A stretch of DNA of 64,000 nt, taken from Erythrobacter sp. (GTDB lineage Bacteria; Pseudomonadota; Alphaproteobacteria; Sphingomonadales; Sphingomonadaceae). Position numbers and translations under genes: made by a program. The notes below the pieces were generated by a model that had not been told where the DNA came from, did no database searches, and was given only the letters and a program-made list of their open reading frames with translations. The stretch is taken from contig JAILWQ010000001.1 in NCBI GenBank assembly GCA_025698865.1, forward strand, positions 310,001-374,000. Reading direction: 5' to 3'. Below are positions 8,847 to 16,005 of this stretch, in pieces; the stretch's first letter is position 1; every line of letters begins with the position of its first letter.

Positions 8847-9257
8847 TCAGTCACCGAACCGACTGTTGCGATGTTTGTTGACGACACGCTTGAGCCCGTC
8901 CTTGAACATTGCCTGTCCGAAATTCATGAGCAATCCCAGCGGCAACTCCATCAGTCGCAAGTAGGTAAGAACCTGCTTCCCGTGCACGGGAAGCAACCGC
9001 TCCGTCGACTTCAGCTCGATTATCAGCTTCCGTTCGACGAGCAGATCAACCTTGAATGCGTTGTCTACGACAACGCCGTTGTATTTGAGCGGAACCGCCA
9101 CCTGACGCTCGACTGCAAGACCTGTTCGGCGAGGCGCTTCCGCCATCAACACTTCGTATGCACTCTCCAGCAGGCCCGGCCCCAGATCGTTGTGAATATG
9201 AAATCCACAATCGACAGCGATACGAGCCAAGCGCTCCAGTTCGTCCGGGTGCGTCAT
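8847..9257 (-). CDS. GxxExxY protein (PD-(D/E)XK nuclease-like)
   Basis: 136 residues of the GxxExxY family. The name motif is GLLESAY (Gly28, Glu31, Tyr34); Asp71 in FKVDLLVE and Glu81-x-Lys83 in IIELKS form the D...ExK signature of PD-(D/E)XK nucleases, and the C-terminal half HGKQVLTYLRLMELPLGLLMNFG is typical of the family. The biochemical role of the family is not established to my knowledge. The ATG overlaps the right inverted repeat, whose GAAGG serves as the only ribosome-binding-like sequence, and the stop is next to the left repeat. It lies in the middle of the polyamine operon, codirectional with it. Confidence 0.92.
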   Translation of the reverse strand: MTHPDELERLARIAVDCGFHIHNDLGPGLLESAYEVLMAEAPRRTGLAVERQVAVPLKYNGVVVDNAFKVDLLVERKLIIELKSTERLLPVHGKQVLTYLRLMELPLGLLMNFGQAMFKDGLKRVVNKHRNSRFGD

Positions 9258-9275
9258 CTTCGCGCCTTCGCGTGA
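9257..9275 (-). repeat. Right terminal inverted repeat of the GxxExxY unit
   Basis: On the minus strand TCACGCGAAGGCGCGAAGA; the final A is the first base of the GxxExxY ATG. It matches the repeat at 8826-8844 in 18 of 19 positions in inverted orientation. It therefore doubles as the translation initiation region of the enclosed gene. Confidence 0.85.
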
Positions 9276-9286
9276 CCCGATTTCGC

Positions 9287-10498
9287 TCAGAACCCGACCG
9301 GCCCGTCCAGCTCCTTGACCTGCCAGGGCAGGCCGTGGTCGTTGAGCATGTCCATGAAGGGATCGGGGTCCATCTCCTCCATGTTGAACACGCCCTCGCC
9401 CTTCCACTTGCCCTGCACCACCATCGCGCTGCCGATCATTGCCGGAACGCCGGTGGTGTAGCTGACCGCCTGGTTGCCGGTTTCTTCGTAAGCGGCCTCG
9501 TGGCTGCAGATATTGTTGATGTAGAAGGTCTTCTCGCCCAACCCGTCGAGCGCTTCGCCGGTCGCGATCACGCCGATATTGGTCTTGCCCTTGGTGGTCT
9601 CGCCCAGCGTCTCGGGCTTGGGGAGGACCGCGGCGAGGAATTGCAGCGGGATGATCTCCTTGCCCTTGTACTTGATCGGCTCGATGCTGGTCATGCCGAC
9701 ATTCTGGAGCACGGTCAGGTGCTTGATGTACTCGTCGCCGAAGGTCATCCAGAACCGCGCCCGTTCCAGCTCGGGCACGAACTTGGCGAGGCTTTCCAGC
9801 TCCTCGTGATACATCATGTACATGTTCTTCGTCCCGACTTCCTCGAAGTCGAAGGCGACCTTGCGGTCCATCGCCGGAGTCTCGACGAATTCGCCGTTCT
9901 CCCAGTGGCGCGCGGGCGCGGTCACTTCGCGAATGTTGATCTCGGGATTGAAATTGGTGGCGAAGGCCTGCCCGTGATCGCCGCCATTGCAGTCGAGAAT
10001 GTCCAGCTGGCGGATGGTCTTGAGCTTGTGCTTCTTGAGCCACATCGTGAAGACCGAGGTCACGCCCGGATCGAAGCCCGAGCCGAGCAGCGCCATGATC
10101 CCCGCCTGCTTGAAGCGGTCGTGATAAGCCCACTGCCACTTGTATTCGAACTTGGCCTCGTCCTTGGGCTCGTAATTCGCAGTGTCGAGATAGTCGACGC
10201 CGGCCTCGAGGCAGGCGTCCATGATCGGCAGGTCCTGATAGGGCAGCGCGAGATTGACCACGAGGCTGGGTCCGATCTTGCGGATCAGGTTGACCATCGC
10301 CGGGACTTCCTCGGCATCGATCTCGTAGGTCTGGACATCTTCGCCGGTGCGCTCCTTCACGCTTTTCGCGATGGCGTCGCATTTCGACCTGGTGCGGCTG
10401 GCGAGGTGGATGTCGCCGAAAATATCGGCGTTCATCGCCATCTTGTGAACGCATACGCTGCTGACGCCGCCCGCGCCGATGACCAGGACTGTCGACAT
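9287..10498 (-). CDS. Carboxynorspermidine/carboxyspermidine dehydrogenase (saccharopine dehydrogenase family)
   Basis: NADPH enzyme that reductively couples aspartate-semialdehyde with putrescine or diaminopropane to carboxy(nor)spermidine. 403 residues. The Rossmann motif VLVIGAGGVSSVCVHK is at the N-terminus; YLDTANYEP, GFDPGVTSVFTMWLKK and DCNGGDHGQAFATNFNPEINIREV are typical of this branch of the saccharopine dehydrogenase family. The ATG at 10498 directly precedes the Rossmann strand and has AGAGG upstream; in-frame codons further out are unnecessary. It is the first gene of the polyamine operon. Confidence 0.94.
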   Translation of the reverse strand: MSTVLVIGAGGVSSVCVHKMAMNADIFGDIHLASRTRSKCDAIAKSVKERTGEDVQTYEIDAEEVPAMVNLIRKIGPSLVVNLALPYQDLPIMDACLEAGVDYLDTANYEPKDEAKFEYKWQWAYHDRFKQAGIMALLGSGFDPGVTSVFTMWLKKHKLKTIRQLDILDCNGGDHGQAFATNFNPEINIREVTAPARHWENGEFVETPAMDRKVAFDFEEVGTKNMYMMYHEELESLAKFVPELERARFWMTFGDEYIKHLTVLQNVGMTSIEPIKYKGKEIIPLQFLAAVLPKPETLGETTKGKTNIGVIATGEALDGLGEKTFYINNICSHEAAYEETGNQAVSYTTGVPAMIGSAMVVQGKWKGEGVFNMEEMDPDPFMDMLNDHGLPWQVKELDGPVGF

Positions 10499-10507
10499 GA
10501 AAACCTC

Positions 10508-10535
10508 TTTGTCTGTGCTTGTTTGTCTGTGCTTG
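10508..10535. repeat. Perfect 14-bp tandem duplication in the dehydrogenase leader
   Basis: TTTGTCTGTGCTTG occurs twice in a row, 10508-10521 and 10522-10535, just upstream of the ribosome site of the carboxyspermidine dehydrogenase gene. It looks like a recent slippage duplication in the 5' leader. Confidence 0.8.
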
Positions 10536-10771
10536 GCCCACGCAGCGGCGAGGGCTCGTTTCGAATGCTCGCTCACATAGGCAAATGCGTGTGCGGGGCA
10601 ACATGATCCGAAAAGCCGCGTTTCCTACAGCGGGGAAAAACGGCATAGCCGGCGAATGTATATCAGCCCCCTCCCTTCCCTTCGCGCCCGGCCTTCCTGC
10701 GGACCGGCAGGTTTTGCCTTTCTGGACCGTGTAACACCCGGTCCATGTCCTACACCGGCGGGGGGCGCGCG

Positions 10772-11725
10772 ATGAGCGGGATGCGTCAGCCCGACACCGA
10801 AGGCGTTCGCGCGGCCGCGCACTCGATCGCGGCGATCCTGCCGCCGACGCCGCTGCTTCCGGTGGAGATCGGCGGCGTGGCCTGCTGGGCCAAGGCCGAG
10901 AGCCTTCAGCCGATCGGCGCCTTCAAGATCAGGGGCGGCTGGTGGCGGCTGTCGAACCTCACCGATGACGAGAAGGCGCGCGGCGTGGTCGCGGTGTCGA
11001 GCGGCAATCACGCGCAGGGCGTCGCATGGGCCGCACGGCGGCTGGGGATCGACGCGGCGATCGTGATGCCGCGCGATGCGCCGAAGGTGAAGCTGGAAGC
11101 GACGGAGGCGCTCGGCGCGGAACCGTTGCTTTACGATCGTCCCGGCGAGGACCGCGACGAGGTCGCAGCGCGCGAGGTCGAGCGGCGCGGCGCGGTTCTG
11201 GTCCATGCCTTCGGGGACCCCTGGGTGATCGAGGGACAGGGCAGCGCCGGGATCGAGATCGCCGGACAGCTCGGTCGCCAGCCCTCGCGCATCCTTGCCT
11301 GCTGCGGGGGCGGCGGGCTCGCCGCGGGACTCGCCCTCGCCTGTCCCGAAAGCGCGATCCACGTGGTCGAGCCCGAGGGCTGGGATATGGTCGGCCGGGC
11401 GCTGGCAGCGGGCGGGATCGTGCGCGTGGGCGAGGACCCGCCCGCCACGATCTGCGACGCGCTGCGGCCCGACGCGACCAAGCCGATCAACTTCGACGTG
11501 CTGGGCGGCCGCACCGAGCCGGGCGTCACCGTTACCGATGCCGAGGTCCGCGCCGCCCAGCGCTTCGCCTTCTCGAAGCTTCGCCTCGTGCTCGAACCCG
11601 GCGGGGCGGCCGCGCTGGCGGCGGCGCTGGCTGGCAAGGTGCCTCTCGACAATGACACGGTGATCATGCTCACGGGCGGCAACACCGACGCGGGCGACTT
11701 CGCCGCGATGCTCGACAGCGAATAG
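10772..11725 (+). CDS. Threonine/serine dehydratase-like PLP enzyme
   Basis: Fold-type II PLP lyase of 317 residues, predicted to deaminate L-threonine or L-serine (or act as a serine racemase-like enzyme) in the cytoplasm. The PLP lysine is in PIGAFKIRGG, the substrate loop is SSGNHAQGVAWAA, and the phosphate-binding loop is CCGGGGLAAG; LEPGGAAALAA follows. There is no ACT regulatory domain, so it is catabolic-type rather than the feedback-regulated IlvA. The start at 10772 (GGCGGGGGG upstream) is preferred; ATGs at 10745 and 10781 are alternatives. Confidence 0.88.
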   Translation: MSGMRQPDTEGVRAAAHSIAAILPPTPLLPVEIGGVACWAKAESLQPIGAFKIRGGWWRLSNLTDDEKARGVVAVSSGNHAQGVAWAARRLGIDAAIVMPRDAPKVKLEATEALGAEPLLYDRPGEDRDEVAAREVERRGAVLVHAFGDPWVIEGQGSAGIEIAGQLGRQPSRILACCGGGGLAAGLALACPESAIHVVEPEGWDMVGRALAAGGIVRVGEDPPATICDALRPDATKPINFDVLGGRTEPGVTVTDAEVRAAQRFAFSKLRLVLEPGGAAALAAALAGKVPLDNDTVIMLTGGNTDAGDFAAMLDSE

Positions 11726-11782
11726 GTTGCGCGGCGAAACGAAACGCCTATCGTCGCGGGCCAAACAGGGAGGGAATTGACG

Positions 11783-12241
11783 ATGCAGGCACAGATCCTC
11801 GCACCCGCGGCGGTGCTCGTCGCGTGGTCGCTTATCATGTTCTTCTGGATGGCCGCCACGCGCCTGCCGGCCATGAAACAGGCCAGCGGCGGCGGGCTCG
11901 GCAAGGCGAGGCCCGGCGGACGCGGTCAGGATCTCGAAGGCGTGGTGCCGGACCGGGTCAACTGGAAAGCGCACAATTACGCACACCTGATGGAACAGCC
12001 GACGATCTTCTATCCCACCGTCCTGATCCTCGCGCTGATGGGCGCCGGCGCGCTGGACGTAGTTTTCGCGTGGATCTACGTCGCGATCAGGATCGTGCAC
12101 TCGGTCTATCAGTCGACGGTCAATGTCGTCGCCGTGCGCTTCGTGCTGTTCTTCCTCTCGACCGCGGCGCTGATCTTCCTCGCCGTGCGGGCCCTTATCG
12201 CGACGCTCTTCGCCGATCCGAGCGTGCTCGCCGGAGCCTGA
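11783..12241 (+). CDS. MAPEG family membrane protein
   Basis: 152 residues with about four membrane helices, first at residues 5-25 and the rest from 70 on. The MAPEG type (microsomal glutathione transferase-like) is suggested by RVNWKAHNYAHLMEQPTIFYPTVLI and RIVHSVYQSTVN. The bacterial members are mostly uncharacterised and may bind glutathione or similar cofactors. AGGGAGGG lies eight bases before the ATG, which settles the start. A second MAPEG protein is at 51269. Confidence 0.85.
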   Translation: MQAQILAPAAVLVAWSLIMFFWMAATRLPAMKQASGGGLGKARPGGRGQDLEGVVPDRVNWKAHNYAHLMEQPTIFYPTVLILALMGAGALDVVFAWIYVAIRIVHSVYQSTVNVVAVRFVLFFLSTAALIFLAVRALIATLFADPSVLAGA

Positions 12242-12250
12242 GGCGCGGGG

Positions 12251-13237
12251 CTATTCGGCCGCTTCGGCGGCCTCCACATGCCCGTCGAGATCGACGTCGA
12301 GCCCCGAATGGAAGCGCTCGGCGTCGAGAGCGGCCATGCAGCCCATGCCCGCGGCCGTCACCGCCTGGCGATAGACGTGGTCGGTCACGTCGCCGGCCGC
12401 GAACACGCCCGGGACCTCGGTCTTGGGCGTGCCCGGCTCGACCAGCAGATAGCCGCTGTCGTCCATCGGCAGCTTGCCCTTGAACAGCTCGGTCGCGGGC
12501 GCGTGGCCGATGGCGACGAAGGCCCCGTCACAGGTGAAGTCGCTGTCCTCGCCGGTCTCGGTGTCGCGCAGGGCGAGATGGGTCAGACCGCCCGCCAGCG
12601 GATCGCCCTCGAAGCTCTCGACCACCTTGTTCCACAGGACGGTGATCTTGGGATGCTTGAACAGCCGCTCCTGCAAGATCCGCTCGGCCCGCAGCTCGTC
12701 GCGGCGATGGATCAGAGTCACGTCGTCGGAATGGTTGGTGAGGTAGAGCGCTTCCTCGACCGCGGTGTTGCCGCCGCCGATCACCGCGACCTTCTTGCCC
12801 CGATAGAAGAACCCGTCGCAGGTCGCGCAGGCCGACACGCCCTTGCCGCCCAGTTCCTGCTCGCCCGGCGCGCCGAGCCACTTGGCCTGCGCGCCGGTGC
12901 AGATCACCAGCGTGTCGCCGATATACTCGTCGCCGCTGTCGCCGACCGCGCGGAAGGGCGATCCGCCCGAGACATCGACCTCGACGATCGTGTCCCACAT
13001 CATCCGCGTGCCGACATGTTCGGCTTGCGCCTTCATCTCTTCCATCAGCCAGGGGCCCTGGATCACGTCGCGGAAGCCGGGATAGTTCTCGACATCGGTG
13101 GTGATGGTCAGCTGGCCGCCGGGTTGCAATCCCTGGACCACGATCGGCTCCATCATCGCGCGCGCGCCGTAGATCGCGGCGGAATAGCCGGCCGGGCCGG
13201 AGCCGATGATGAGCATCTTGGTGCGATGGGTCGCCAT
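12251..13237 (-). CDS. trxB: Thioredoxin-disulfide reductase
   Basis: FAD enzyme that passes electrons from NADPH to thioredoxin. 328 residues, as usual. The FAD motif GSGPAGYSAAIYGARA is at the N-terminus, the redox-active SACATCDGFF (Cys137, Cys140) is central, the NADPH motif is VIGGGNTAVEEAL, and the C-terminal GVFAAGDVTD is intact. It converges on the MAPEG gene with nine bases between stops and is followed upstream by a phosphatase gene on the same strand, 57 bases away. Confidence 0.96.
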   Translation of the reverse strand: MATHRTKMLIIGSGPAGYSAAIYGARAMMEPIVVQGLQPGGQLTITTDVENYPGFRDVIQGPWLMEEMKAQAEHVGTRMMWDTIVEVDVSGGSPFRAVGDSGDEYIGDTLVICTGAQAKWLGAPGEQELGGKGVSACATCDGFFYRGKKVAVIGGGNTAVEEALYLTNHSDDVTLIHRRDELRAERILQERLFKHPKITVLWNKVVESFEGDPLAGGLTHLALRDTETGEDSDFTCDGAFVAIGHAPATELFKGKLPMDDSGYLLVEPGTPKTEVPGVFAAGDVTDHVYRQAVTAAGMGCMAALDAERFHSGLDVDLDGHVEAAEAAE

Positions 13238-13294
13238 AATACGTCTCTGTTTGCGGATTGTTGGCGGGCTATATGGGAAGCGAAAGGCGAAGAG

Positions 13295-14077
13295 TCACGC
13301 CACGAAGCGTTCGCGCAGACGTTCTTTCAACGGCTCGTCCACACCTATCGCCTCGGCCAGATAGGCGTCGAGCGAGCCGTGATCCTTCTCGACCTCGGCG
13401 AGGAAGGTGGAAAGATAGTCCTCGTGCACTTCCAAAAGGGCGCGCACCGCCGCGTCGTCGAGCTTGCGGCCGAGCCGCGCCTCGAGCCCCGGCACGGACT
13501 GTGCGCGCAGCACCGACAGGGTCGGCGCGGCATTGGTTAGGAGGAATTCGGCCAGCTGGTCCTCGCGCGAGACGCCGAGGATGTGCAGCAGCAGCGTCGC
13601 GGCGACACCCGTGCGGTCCTTGCCGGCGAAGCAATGGACGAGGCTCGCGCCGTCCCGTTCGTCCAGAACGCGAAGATAGCGCCCGAACATCTCGCTCATC
13701 GCCGGATTGCGCGGCATCCGCGTGTAGACCGCGACCATGCGCTGGCGGGCGAATTCGGCGGTGGTGACCGCGTCGTCGACATCCATATGCGGCGCCGCGC
13801 TGGTCGTCTCGCCATCGTAGAACAACACCTCGCCGTCGAAACCCTCGACCCGGCGGCAGGGATTGCGCTCGCGTTCCGATGCGCCGCGCAGGTCGATCAC
13901 GGTGCGGATGTCGAGCGCCGCGATCGCTTCCAGATCGGCATCGCTGGCGCCGACATGCTGGCCCGAACGGAACAGCAGCCCGCGCCGCACGGTGCCTCCG
14001 CCGGATGTTGGCCATCCGCCGAAATCGCGGAAATTGTGAATGCCTTCGGTCGGCAGGAAGCGCTGGTTCTCGGTCAT
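13295..14077 (-). CDS. Tyrosine-protein phosphatase (Y_phosphatase3 type)
   Basis: 260-residue phosphatase of the secreted/low-specificity PTP family known from mycobacterial PtpB relatives. The P-loop HCFAGKDRTGVAAT (Cys149, Arg155) is complete, and the N-terminal IHNFRDFGGWPT plus LLFRSGQ are hallmarks. No signal peptide is visible. A GGGAGG precedes the ATG at 14077. The substrate may be phosphotyrosine or phosphoinositides; the context (trxB, receiver protein) gives no clear hint. Confidence 0.9.
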   Translation of the reverse strand: MTENQRFLPTEGIHNFRDFGGWPTSGGGTVRRGLLFRSGQHVGASDADLEAIAALDIRTVIDLRGASERERNPCRRVEGFDGEVLFYDGETTSAAPHMDVDDAVTTAEFARQRMVAVYTRMPRNPAMSEMFGRYLRVLDERDGASLVHCFAGKDRTGVAATLLLHILGVSREDQLAEFLLTNAAPTLSVLRAQSVPGLEARLGRKLDDAAVRALLEVHEDYLSTFLAEVEKDHGSLDAYLAEAIGVDEPLKERLRERFVA

Positions 14078-14183
14078 GCGCCTCCCTTTGCATCCGCAGT
14101 GGCCTGCGTAAACATCCCTAGGCGTCCGTAGAGGCGTTCTTGGCGGGCCGGTGCGACTGGACGGGGACGAGGACCCGCCCGGT

Positions 14184-14591
14184 ATGCCCGATATCCTGAT
14201 CGTGGACGACGACGACATCATCGCCGAACTGGCGAGCCTGGCCCTGAAGGAACGCGGCCACTCCTGTCGCTGGGCCACTAGTGGCGAGGAGGCCATGACC
14301 CTGCTGGACGAAAGCCGGCCCGATCTCATCCTGCTCGAACAGAATCTGCCGGACATTGCAGGGCTCGACTGGCTGCGCGATCTGAGGGCGTCCCCGCGGG
14401 ACCGGCTTGTGCCCGTGCTTGTGTTCACCCATCAGAGCAGTGATCGGGACGACACGCTCGCGATCTATTACGGCGCGCAGGAGTGCATCCGAAAGCCGTT
14501 CGAACCCGCCGAACTGGTCGCCAAGGTCGAACGCTGGCTCGGTACGTCCGACAGGTTCCTGCCTCGTGGTGGTCACGCGATCACCGAGTGA
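14184..14591 (+). CDS. Stand-alone receiver domain with Glu at the phosphorylation site
   Basis: 135-residue single-domain response regulator. The receiver fold is clear: acidic cluster ILIVDDDD, Thr82 in VLVFTHQ and Lys104 in CIRKPFEP. However, the phosphoacceptor position reads LILLEQNLPDIAG, with Glu52 (codon GAA 14337-14339) where Asp is expected. Asp-to-Glu changes often mimic phosphorylation, so this protein may be permanently on or phosphorylation-independent. A GTG at 14151 is an alternative start adding eleven residues. There is no output domain and no kinase next to it. Confidence 0.88.
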   Translation: MPDILIVDDDDIIAELASLALKERGHSCRWATSGEEAMTLLDESRPDLILLEQNLPDIAGLDWLRDLRASPRDRLVPVLVFTHQSSDRDDTLAIYYGAQECIRKPFEPAELVAKVERWLGTSDRFLPRGGHAITE

Positions 14592-14610
14592 CCGGGGTTG
14601 CAAGTTAACG

Positions 14611-16005
14611 CTAGCGTTCGACCTGTCGCAGATCCTCGAGGAAGTTCGCCGTCCATTGCTGCACGTCTTCCTCGCGCACGCTGGTCACCATCGCCCGGTG
14701 GCGGCGACGGCGCTCTTCCAGCGGCATGTCGAGAGCCACGCCGATGGCATGGGCAAGATCGTCGGGACTGTGCGGATTGACCAGAACCGCCTCGTGCAGC
14801 TGCGCCGCCGCCCCTGCGAAACGGGACAGGATCAGCACGCCGGGGTCCTCCGGATCCTGCGCCGCCACATATTCCTTAGCCACCAGATTCATCCCGTCGC
14901 GAAGCGGTGTCACCAGCCCGATCTTGGACGCGCGAAAAAAGCCGTAGAGCTGGGCGTGGTTGTAGCCACGATTGACATAGCGCACCGGCACAAGATCGAC
15001 CTCGGACCTCGCCCCGTTGATCTGTCCCGCCTTCTGCTCCAGCTCGGCGCGGATCGCCTGATAGCTTTCGACATCCTCCCGGCTCGGCGGCGCGATCTGG
15101 ATGAAGACGAGGTCGCGCACCGATTCCGGCCGACGATCGAAAAAGCGCGATATGCCGTCGAGCCGTTCCGGCAGGCCCTTGGAATAGTCGAGCCGGTCGA
15201 CGCCGATCATCGCGATGCGGCGCCGGGTGGAAGACAATATGCGCTGGCCAGCCTGCCGTGCGTCACCGGTTTCGCCGAGTGCGGTAAAATGGTCCCAGTC
15301 GATCCCGATGGGAAAGGCACGGGCGGTGCAGGTCCGCCCCTCGAAGCGGACGGTCCCGCTCTTCGCATCGACCTCGGCCCCAAGCTCGTCGGAACAATAT
15401 TCGAGGAAGCTGGAAAGCCATTCCTCAGTCTGGAAACCGATCAGGTCGTAATGCAACATCGTGCGCACCAGACGCTCGTGATAGGGTAGCGACACCAGCA
15501 ATCGCGCCGGCGGCCAAGGCGTGTGCAGGAAAAAGCCGATGCGGTTGGATACGCCGCGACTGCGCAGCCGCTCCCCCAGGGGGATCAGGTGGTAGTCGTG
15601 GACCCAGACGAGATCGTCCTCGCCCATGAACGGGGTCAGGCGCTCGGCGAATTCTTCGTTGACCCGCTCGTATCCCTTGCCGGTCTGACGCTCGAACCGC
15701 GCGAGGTCGATCCGGTAATGGAACAGCGGCCACAGGGTCTGGTTGGCATAGCCGTTATAGTATTCCTCGACGTCCTGCCCGCTCAGATCCATGGTGGCGA
15801 TGGTGACGCCGTCGTCTTCGTAGGTGGTCACGTTGCCGCTCTCGGCCACGCCGTCCTCGCCCGACCAGCCGAACCAGACGCCCTTGTGCGCTTTCAGTGC
15901 AGCGTTGAGCGCTCCGGCCAGACCTCCCTGCGCTCCAGCGGCGCCTCTCGCCTTGGGCACTGCGACCCGGTTGGAAACGACGATGAGGCGTTGACTATCG
16001 GTCAG
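14611..16005 (-). CDS. otsA: Trehalose-6-phosphate synthase OtsA, CTG start
   Basis: GT20 glycosyltransferase joining UDP-glucose and glucose-6-phosphate, 464 residues. The N-terminal strand RLIVVSNRVAVPKARGAAGAQGG, which binds glucose-6-phosphate, is encoded upstream of the first ATG/GTG codons, so the start must lie further out. The only candidate before the in-frame stop is a CTG at 16005-16003, which overlaps the stop of the GH15 gene as CTGA. Further landmarks: WVHDYHLIPLG, FFLHTPWPP, GVDRLDYSKGLPERL and TPLRDGMNLVAKEYVAAQ. It is the last gene of the trehalose operon and converges on the receiver gene. Confidence 0.93.
   Translation of the reverse strand: MTDSQRLIVVSNRVAVPKARGAAGAQGGLAGALNAALKAHKGVWFGWSGEDGVAESGNVTTYEDDGVTIATMDLSGQDVEEYYNGYANQTLWPLFHYRIDLARFERQTGKGYERVNEEFAERLTPFMGEDDLVWVHDYHLIPLGERLRSRGVSNRIGFFLHTPWPPARLLVSLPYHERLVRTMLHYDLIGFQTEEWLSSFLEYCSDELGAEVDAKSGTVRFEGRTCTARAFPIGIDWDHFTALGETGDARQAGQRILSSTRRRIAMIGVDRLDYSKGLPERLDGISRFFDRRPESVRDLVFIQIAPPSREDVESYQAIRAELEQKAGQINGARSEVDLVPVRYVNRGYNHAQLYGFFRASKIGLVTPLRDGMNLVAKEYVAAQDPEDPGVLILSRFAGAAAQLHEAVLVNPHSPDDLAHAIGVALDMPLEERRRRHRAMVTSVREEDVQQWTANFLEDLRQVER

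Larger units (their letters stand above)
8826..9275 (-). mobile_element. Putative GxxExxY unit with 19-bp terminal inverted repeats
   Basis: A 450-bp segment consisting of a single gene bounded by 19-bp inverted repeats (18 of 19 matching). It sits between two genes of one polyamine pathway that normally would be adjacent, so insertion is the simplest reading. I see no transposase and no target-site duplication (flanks GGTAAA and CCCGAT differ). If mobile, it would have to move in trans like a MITE, or by some route linked to its own nuclease-like product. Mobility is inference; the repeats are seen. Confidence 0.5.

Noticed and set aside
8847..10646. Apparent 599-codon protein on the minus strand ending in the GxxExxY sequence
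   Set aside because: The upstream two thirds are a frame-shifted shadow of the carboxyspermidine dehydrogenase; the GxxExxY gene starts at its own ATG at 9257.
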